Assembly (NCBI GenBank): GCA_963662175.1
Contig: OY759218.1
Location: 48,615,427 to 48,679,426, forward strand
Source of the DNA: Aradus depressus
Lineage: Eukaryota; Arthropoda; Insecta; Hemiptera; Aradidae
DNA: 64,000 bases
Reading direction: 5' to 3'
In this document: positions 57,560-64,000 of the stretch, piece after piece
Layout of the letters: the number at the start of each line of letters is the position of its first letter
Numbering within the stretch: position 1 is the stretch's first letter
The notes under the pieces: model-generated
Database searches by the model: none
Seen by the model: only the letters and a program-made list of their open reading frames with translations
Told to the model about the DNA's origin: nothing
Position numbers and translations under genes: made by a program

Positions 57560-57862
57560 TATGCCTCCGAGGCATGTTGTACATTTTTGTTTTGACCCGA
57601 TCTTGGATGGAGTCTCCCCACTGACTGTGGGTGGTGGTTACCAGTGTCTGACCAATGTTCAATGTTCCATCTGTACTTTCTCCCATCCAGTCCAACCTCC
57701 GGACAGTCTGTTCCAGAGCCCCAGCCCAGTAGAAAGTGGACGGAAGGTAGCCAGTACCTAGCCACATGTGGATTGGAAATCAGGAGAGAGCCGGCCGCCA
57801 GCAGGGAGGGGCCACTGGCTAAGGGTCAGATGGACCCAACCAGAGTGCCGGCCGCCAACATG
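57560..57862. other. G+C-rich segment next to the 105-bp array
   Basis: Both strands have open frames of 66-89 codons but none shows a recognisable domain. The final 'gccggccgccaacatggc' leads straight into the tandem array. It may be an unclassified repeat or part of an unrecognised gene. Confidence 0.3.
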
Positions 57863-58412
57863 GCAAGAAGTGTATGTAAATCCTTCTGTAGAAGGTTCGT
57901 TCCGGTTGTATAGTGGGCGCCAGAATGTATAACTGAGAAGCACATATAATTTCATGGATACAGTGTAGCAAGATGTGTATGTAAATCCTTCTATAGAAGG
58001 TTCGTTCCGGTTGTATAGTGGGCGCCAGAATGTATAACTGAGAAGCACATATAATTTCATGGATACAGTGTAGCAAGATGTGTATGTAAATCCTTCTGTA
58101 GAAGGTTCGTTCCGGTTGTATAGTGGGCGCCAGAATATATAACTGAGAAGCACATATAATTTCATGGATACAGTGTAGCAAGATGTGTATGTAAATCCTT
58201 CTGTAGAAGGTTCGTTCCGGTTGTATAGTGGGCGCCAGAATGTATAACTGAGAAACACATATAATTTCATGGATACAGTATAGCAAGAAGTGTATGTAAA
58301 TCCCTCTATAGAAGGTTAGTTCCGGTTGTATAATGGGCGCCAGAATGTATAACTCAGTAGCTCATATAATTCCATGGATACAGTGTAGCAAGAAGTATGT
58401 ATAAATCCAAGG
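57863..58412. repeat. Minisatellite, 105-bp unit, five and a quarter copies
   Basis: gcaagaagtgtatg-like unit starts fall at 57863, 57968, 58073, 58178, 58283 and 58388, exactly 105 bp apart. The first four units are nearly identical and the fifth is more diverged. 105 is a multiple of 3, so two long minus-strand frames pass through the array. These have no independent support as genes. Confidence 0.95.
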
Positions 58413-58664
58413 TGTACCATATTATGGAGCTGACATGTCGTGTTCGCAACACTCGTAACTCCAAATACGTGGACATTTAACAGGTCGCTCTAAGGTTCAC
58501 GAATGCTCCCATATCATACTTTCTCTACACTAACACACACTTAGTAGAAAGCTATCCTTGAAGGGAGCACAGAGCCTTTATAAACATAGAGAATATAAAT
58601 ATATATAGAGTTCCGTCTGCACTTTAGCTACAAACAGTGCCTGTATATGCGTTCAACACCCTGG
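58413..58664. other. Unassigned region
   Basis: No repeat family or gene is recognised. Confidence 0.3.
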
Positions 58665-58946
58665 TGCAGATCTTTTAATAACTCCTAATGGATTAAATAT
58701 ATGAACGCGAAATTTTATATGTGGATTCAGATGTCTGTGAGTAAGACACCTTCTGATTTTCAGTCAAATCGACAAAAGAAAAAAGAGGGTTTAGAGGGAG
58801 GGCTTAAATCTAAAACCCTAATTTCACAATAGAATCAATAAAGCTTTACTGAAAATTACTTTCTCAGCTGTATGTAATATAGTGAAAGATATATAACCTC
58901 TCAAAAAATCGATGTTTAGTTTTTCATGTATTCCAACCCTTGAATA

Positions 58947-58996
<50 letters not shown>
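58665..58996 (-). repeat. F600 fragments and (TA)n microsatellite
   Basis: 58665-58830 is an F600 internal unit and 58853-58945 the F600 3' end, both on the minus strand but in rearranged order. They are followed by about 26 TA repeats to 58996. Confidence 0.6.
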
Positions 58997-59003
<7 letters not shown>

Positions 59004-59042
59004 AGATATAGAGAATATAATAATGAAATGAAAAAAAAAAAA

Positions 59043-59545
59043 AGTCGTCAGTGAATCACCTGGAATGTACTTCACCGGAACGAATTATTCAATTAACTTT
59101 TCGCTCCCTCTCTAAAACCAGTCCACTATTTGAGCTAATATGTAACAGTTGATTTACACAGGGGCTCCTAAATTCTCATACTAAATTTTGTGACGATACA
59201 TTCATTACATTGGCAGTATTTAGTGTTTTTGAATTGAGCCCCCTCCCCTGGATCCTCCTTCTCTTCAGCTGATTATCACTGAAATTTGATAGGTTATGTC
59301 CTCATTGGGTTTTGAATTCACGTATGAAAATTTGTGTCGATACATTCATTACAACGGCAGTTCAACCTCCCCACCGATATAATGAATTTAACACAACATT
59401 TAGTAGAAGGATTTAGGAGCCCCTATGTAAGTCAACTGTTGAATATTAGCGCAAACGATCAACTGGTTTTGGAGGGGGAGCGAAAAATTAATTAATAATT
59501 CGTTCTGGGAAAGTACATTGTCGGTGATTCACCGATGACTTTTTT
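59043..59545. repeat. Two F600 5' ends in inverted arrangement
   Basis: 59043-59360 is F600 on the plus strand (gtcgtcagtgaatcacc, then tacttcacc). 59375-59545 is the same 5' end on the minus strand (ending cattgtcggtgattcaccga). The pair forms an imperfect palindrome with F600 starts at both outer edges. Confidence 0.75.
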
Positions 59546-59920
59546 TATTGGAACGAGCGAGTTCTTCTCTTATTCCACATTCTGTAAGCTACGTGGTTTT
59601 ATACTACGACTTAAACTAAAAGAGATTAGCGAGGAGAAAGTTTAAGTGAAATAAATATCCAATATTAAATGCAACTGAGGAATAATCCACTCAAGGAACG
59701 TAAATTATGGTATATTATTATAGATTGTAAATTATAGATACTAATTATGTTTCATATCAATATGATCTATTCTGGATTTTTCTGATTATTATTTTATTTA
59801 TTTTCCAATAAAACCTCCCTGAGTTATGGCTTTGCTGTCATTGTTTACAAGTTTCGAATGTAGTTCACTACATTTAGGAAACGTAGAAATAAGTAAGAAA
59901 ACATGTTTTTATAATAGGTG
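59546..59920. other. Unassigned A+T-rich region
   Basis: No supported feature. Confidence 0.3.
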
Positions 59921-60076
59921 TGTTCTGCAGAATATGTTAAGAGATGGAGGAAAGCATGCTACACAATCTGCGCGAATGGGAAGGTTCTGCAAATCTCCGA
60001 TATGATGAACCAAGATGAGTTGAGGAAGCAGAGCTTTGAAAGGATCCTGCGCTTCATTAAACAGGTAGGAGAGTAG
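59921..60076 (+). pseudogene. I/R1-like LINE C-terminal fragment
   Basis: A 51-residue open stretch ends naturally at 60074-60076: CSAEYVKRWRKACYTICANG, then KVLQISDMMNQDELRK, then ERILRFIKQVGE. The pattern C-x-A...R...G...ILxFI matches the last residues of I/R1-type LINE ORF2. It has no upstream RT domain. A 14-codon duplicate of its end (FERILRFIKEVRE) occurs at 61622-61663. Confidence 0.6.
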
Positions 60077-60435
60077 GTAGTTGAATACTAGCATCGAGGG
60101 GCTGTTATATGGGCCTTCAGGCTTTCGATAACATTGGTACAATGCCTACCCTTGTAACCGATCAATCAATCTTCTAAGTTGAGAAAGGCGGACATGTTGT
60201 GGAAGCTTGAAACAAACGTATTTTTTTAAATGATGCCTATTCCACAAGATGTAGATACTTATACTTCACGTTTTCGCACTACACCATCGTTTAGATATAA
60301 ACTAATACAAGTTTGCTGAGTTTGAATCGTTCTTGGAGGCACATCAGGTAGTCAAGGAAGGGGATGGAATTCCGTCTAGAAAATCTCTATGACTTACAGT
60401 TAAGAATTTATTTCTCATAAAAATAAAAGACATTC

Positions 60436-60596
60436 CCATTGTTTTATTTTTGGCCAGAACCCGTTTTGAACGCAATCATCAGTGGCACATCCCACCCCCA
60501 CAGCGTAAAGGTTATAGAACAACTGGCCATGAGATGTGCCACTGATGATGACGCTGTTGCGTTCAAAACCGTTTCTGGTCAAAAATAAAACAATGG
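60436..60596. repeat. Foldback element, ~60-bp arms
   Basis: ccattgttttatttttggcc with gttttgaacgcaatcatcag at the left is inverted at the right (60518-60596) with few mismatches. The loop is about 35 bp. It is a small MITE-like or hairpin element. Confidence 0.75.
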
Positions 60597-60884
60597 AAAG
60601 ACAACGTATTTTTTTTAATGAGAAATCTTGTCCCACAAAATCTTACTATCACACTTTCACGTTTATTAAGTAATTTCCAACTATGAAATACATCATAACT
60701 AGGAAATATGGACAAAAGAAAAACAAAAACACCGCTTGAGTCTCTCGATGAGGCGGCTGGTCAACACCAGACTCCAGGCAGGAGGTCACGCGGCCAACGA
60801 CGAGTCAAGGAGGGTAGCCCGGCAAGGCCCGGACCGACAGCTTCCACTAGTGTGTTCGGGCGTGGTATGAACTTGTTGTGTAAA

Positions 60885-61397
60885 GCTGCTGTCTGACTTC
60901 GTGTAAAAATGATATGTTCAGGTCATGATGTAACGATATGTTTGAAACGTAGTAAGGGCATTGTGTGATTGTTTGGAGGATTTTATTTTGTATAGCTCGA
61001 ATTCTTTTGGAGTGTGAGGGCTTGGCAGGACAACAGAGCTGAACGCCATACGTCCAGATAGGCCTGATAACGATCTTATAGACTCCCAGTTTATGGTTGA
61101 GGCGAAGTTGAGATCACTAATCTAGTTAGTCTTTTGAGTAGTCCAAATCGCCGTTTCATTTTCTGTCGAGTCTCCGAAACGTATTCCAAGTTAGTCGTCT
61201 GTCAAGATAGAGTCCTAAGTATCGTACGTCTTTGTAATGTTTCAGAGGGACATTATACAACCATACACTGGGGCAGTCACCGCGCCTCAAGACGAATGTA
61301 ACATGAAGGGATTTGATCTAATTTATTTTTACCTTCCACAGACGCAACCAACCCTGTAGAAGGTGTAAGTGCTCCTGCGGAGATTTGGATGCATCCC
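60885..61397 (-). pseudogene. Jockey-like LINE reverse transcriptase, 3' remnant
   Basis: Minus-strand blocks in order are HLHLLQGWLRLWKVKIN, SLHVTFVLRRGDCPSVWL, VRYLGLYLDRRLTWN, YKIVIRPIWTYGVQLCCPAK, RIRAIQNKILQTITQCPYYV and SLHHDLNISF. These are characteristic of the Jockey clade downstream of the catalytic YADD. At least two stops and two frame changes break it. It is the best-preserved LINE remnant in the window. Confidence 0.88.
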
Positions 61398-61539
61398 AAT
61401 TTAATTCCATTTTTTTAAATATGAATAATAATAAAGAGGATGCCGGTAGAAAAAATACATTTATAAATAAATAAATAATAATAAATATATCGTGTAGTTG
61501 AAATTTCAACCTCTCCTTTACCTTCTGAAGCCCCTATAT

Positions 61540-61663
61540 GTACAGATCGCACTCAGCAAACTTGTCAGTATTTTTATAACTAAATTTGACGATGGTGTAA
61601 TGCCGAAACCGGTAGAACTTCGAAAGAATCCTGCGCTTCATTAAAGAGGTGAGAGAGTAACAT
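61540..61663 (+). repeat. Composite of foldback-arm scrap, CCGAAACC motif and LINE-end duplicate
   Basis: 'gatcgcactcagcaaacttg' (as at 7560) leads to tgacgatggtgtaatgccga (as the complement at 7357). It then joins ttcgaaagaatcctgcgctt, which duplicates the LINE end at 60035. The order suggests a mobile unit that captured or carries this end. Confidence 0.55.
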
Positions 61664-62330
61664 TGGTTTTGAATCTAGTATACAGGAGAGGGAGGTCACC
61701 TATACTGACACACCAAATTTGGTTAAAATCGGTTAGGCACATTAAAAACAATAATAATGTCATATTATTAAGTTGTTTAAACTATAGCAACTGGATAAAT
61801 TTTATTTTATCAAATTGGGCTAACTGTTCAAACTTTCCAAAACCCCAGTCGTTCCGTGCCAATTCTATACATTTTGTTTCGAAGAAATTTAATGGCGCCA
61901 GTTAAGAGGAAATTTTCTAAGATAATTACATGACAGAACATGGCCAAATATGCAATTTAATTATTTCACTGACAAAAAATAAAATTTAAAATTCAAAATA
62001 TGTTCTACATATTTTTAAAAAATGTCAGGGGAAACCCTGATTTTTCATATTTTTTTTATTTTATTTATTATAATTTTTTGTTCTTATTTAATTATCTACT
62101 CTCTACAAAAGACATTCGCTCTTTGGATTTTTTTTTGTTTTTATATTTTTTTTATTAATTTATTTCCTTTTTTTTAACAGCAAGGTCATTGAATAAATGT
62201 CAAATCCTAATGGTTTAGAGACTGCTTTGTCCTGGAAAAAACCTGAGTTAAAATGCACATCTGTAAAATGTCATTTTTAGTTCAGCTCCTATTCAAAAAT
62301 AGGTGGAACTGTTGTATTACATTCCAAAAC
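61664..62330. other. Unassigned A+T-rich region
   Basis: No repeat family or gene is recognised. Confidence 0.3.
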
Positions 62331-62393
62331 GTCGGCAGTGAATCACCAGCAATTTACTTCCCCAGACTGAATTAATCAATTAACTTTTCGATT
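62331..62393 (+). repeat. F600 5' end fragment
   Basis: gtcggcagtgaatcaccagc, tacttccccag and 'gaattaatcaattaactttt' are present, then the copy stops. 'ttgatctagggaagtaagat' follows at 62397 and is repeated at 62508, leading into the minisatellite. Confidence 0.65.
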
Positions 62394-62529
62394 TTATTGA
62401 TCTAGGGAAGTAAGATTTTCAATGCCACATATCCTAAGTGAGACAACCAGTTAGTTTGGGGAATGAGTTGTCACCCGAGCAAATATACAGACTTCCAGCT
62501 TCCATTATATTGATCTAGGGAAGTAAGAT

Positions 62530-63038
62530 AGGTGTAGATGGAACCCGTGCATCATATAGTGAGATAGGGTTAGGTTAGGTTTTATGACTCATGCCCGGGC
62601 TTTAACTACGAGGTCATATCGCCTACTACCAGAGCGCTCTATCGTCACTCTGGTGGACATGAGCCCGACTCTACTGTGGGAGTCCTAAATTTTGCCTACC
62701 CTAAATTTTTATTCACCTAGGGCAGGGGTCTTTAACGATAGTGAGATAGGTGTAGATGGAACCCGTGCATCATCTAGTGAGATAGATGTAGATGGAACCC
62801 GTGCATCATCTAGTGAGATAGGTGTAGGTGGAACCCGTGCATCATATAGTGAGATAGGTGTAGATGGAACCCGTGCACCATCTAGTGAGATAGGTGTAGA
62901 TGGAACCCATGCATCATCTAATGAGATAGATGTAGATGGAACCGGTGCGTCATCTAGTGAGATAGGTGTAGATGGAACCCGTGCATCATCTAATGAGATA
63001 GATGTAGATGGAACCCGTGCATCATCTAGTGAGATAAT
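62530..63038. repeat. Minisatellite, 36-bp unit, about nine copies, split by a SINE
   Basis: The unit is gtgagataggtgtagatgga followed by acccgtgcatcatcta. About one unit lies before the SINE (62530-62566) and more than eight after it (62738-63038). The 36-bp period keeps a frame open on the plus strand from 62692. That frame begins inside the SINE, so it is not a gene. Confidence 0.95.
62567..62737 (-). mobile_element. 5'-truncated young SINE inserted in the minisatellite
   Basis: On the minus strand the copy starts tcgttaaagacccctgccct and ends catgagtcataaaa followed by cctaacctaaccc-like units. atagtgagatagg occurs on both sides (62554-62566 and 62738-62750), consistent with a 13-bp target duplication, although the repeat context makes this less certain. 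Divergence from the family consensus is very low. Confidence 0.88.
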
Positions 63039-63401
63039 TTAATATAAAATATATTTGGACATGTAAGTTCAGGTTCCAATATATTTAACAACAATGAAAG
63101 TTTCTACAAAGGAATTGTGTTATAAAATCCAAGGACGGTTTGAGATATTTCGAGAAAGTGAAGAGATTTATTTGAAATTTGCATTGAAATTTAGCGTTTC
63201 ATTGTTTTCAGTTGTCTTGTACTAAATCATTGTGTCTCACATAAATTGAAACATTAAAAAGGCCAATAAAGGTAAAAAAAAAGTATCGAAAAATTGGAAC
63301 GAGGATATCTCCTTATTTATTTGCATATAAGATATCATTATTGATGCAAACACAAAAATAGATTATTATTTAGAAAACACTAGGTTAGTTAAGTATTTAT
63401 A

Positions 63402-63612
63402 TTGACTCATGCCCGGGCTTTTAACTTCTTGGTCATATCGCCTACTACCAGAGCGCTCTGGTGGACATGAGCCCGACTCTACTGTGGGACTCCTATCCGA
63501 TGGTCCCGAATCTGTACGATGTCAGGTACTCTACCACTCAGGTACTCTACCACTCAGGTACTCTACCTTAGATAACTAAACCTGGATAGGTAACATTTAG
63601 GACTCCCACAGT
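63402..63612. mobile_element. Rearranged SINE fragments in opposite orientations
   Basis: 63402-63493 is SINE 3' sequence on the minus strand. It is joined at about 63497 to plus-strand SINE sequence (gatggtcccgaatctgtacg). The caggtactctaccact stretch there is repeated about three times. SINE 'aggactcccacagta' at about 63600 closes the block. It is a partly inverted, locally duplicated copy. Confidence 0.75.
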
Positions 63613-64000
63613 ACAGATTTAAAAATATCGATATCATTATTATATCGCATCCCTAATCCATACAATTGTTTGCGTTTGGTCAGGTTAGCGTTAACCTGTG
63701 ACTACTTGAAGAAAACAGCCAAAACTTAAGCCGACTTATTTGAAGAGAATCTAAGTAAAATTTTCATAAGATATGTGTTTAATTAATAATCAATAAATAA
63801 ATTAAATATAAATAGGTTCAAAATAAAGAGTACAACGACCCCGAGATATGTTATTCTAGATATTTCATAACATGATTTTGCAGTCTCTGTACCATGTAAT
63901 TCGATATGCGACTACATTTGCATATTTCAGCTTCTCACTATATCACTAAATTTACACTAGCCACATTTACAAACAATATTTTTTTTCTCTAGTCCAATCA
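63613..64000. other. Unassigned A+T-rich region to window end
   Basis: No repeat family or gene is recognised. Confidence 0.3.

Noticed and set aside
57758..58286. Two overlapping minus-strand frames of 155-170 codons with a 35-residue repeat
   Set aside because: They are translations of the 105-bp minisatellite in two different frames. Both frames being open argues for a period effect rather than coding constraint.
60708..60896. 62-codon basic plus-strand frame (MDKRKTKTPLESLDEAAGQH...)
   Set aside because: It is G+C-richer and looks protein-like, possibly a LINE ORF1 piece. However, it is short, has no recognisable domain and lies next to an oppositely oriented LINE remnant.
62692..63042. 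116-codon plus-strand frame with a 12-residue repeat
   Set aside because: It starts inside an antisense SINE and continues through the 36-bp minisatellite. There is no coding evidence.

Overview
This 64 kb window is A+T-rich, repeat-dense eukaryotic DNA. I find no convincing host protein-coding gene and no bona fide rRNA, tRNA or CRISPR. The mobile elements are typical of an arthropod, most likely an insect. They are a Ty3/Gypsy element whose Gag ends in the C-x-x-H...C...C-x-x-x-C type motif common in arthropod Gypsy elements, Jockey-like and I/R1-like LINE remnants, a tRNA-derived SINE, hAT-like and pogo/Tigger-like DNA transposons, and many small inverted-repeat elements. Some young SINE copies end in TTAGG-like repeats. 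The exact species cannot be told from the sequence. Family names used below (F600, K, W) are mine.

Layout. 1-23.4 kb is a mosaic of four dispersed families: F600 (about 600 bp, with TACTTCCCCAGC inverted ends), K (about 0.9 kb), a tRNA-derived SINE, and the shorter W repeat. It also holds foldback elements, a 118-bp minisatellite (16.2-17.0 kb), a near-perfect 1-kb palindrome (18.46-19.46 kb) and a Jockey-like LINE remnant (21.5-22.0 kb). 23.9-32.5 kb is the centrepiece: about 76 copies of a 51-bp satellite that arose inside one F600 copy, interrupted by a structurally intact Gypsy retrotransposon (26513-31216). That element has two identical 219-bp LTRs, a 4-bp target duplication, a gag ORF and a complete protease-RT-RNase H-integrase pol ORF. 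32.6-50 kb holds more F600, K and SINE copies, two RTE-like LINE tails and a Tigger/pogo relic with TA target sites. 50-64 kb holds two hAT-like elements with nested SINE and LINE fragments, several further LINE remnants, and 105-bp and 36-bp minisatellites, the last carrying a SINE insertion.

How the parts relate. The only apparently functional genes are the gag and pol of the Gypsy element. They overlap by 52 nt with pol in the -1 frame, so a frameshift or reinitiation is implied. Everything else is non-autonomous or decayed. Nesting gives relative ages: F600, then 51-bp amplification, then Gypsy; K, then its MITE and SINE insertions; SINE, then the GAGAAAA MITE; 36-bp minisatellite, then SINE. 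The most novel items are the satellite born from a dispersed repeat, the PBS-like repeats built into the Gypsy LTR end, the SINE family with two tail types, the undescribed F600 family, and a recurring CTGANGA-stem-GAAA motif that resembles a hammerhead core. All identifications are by eye; no database search was run.
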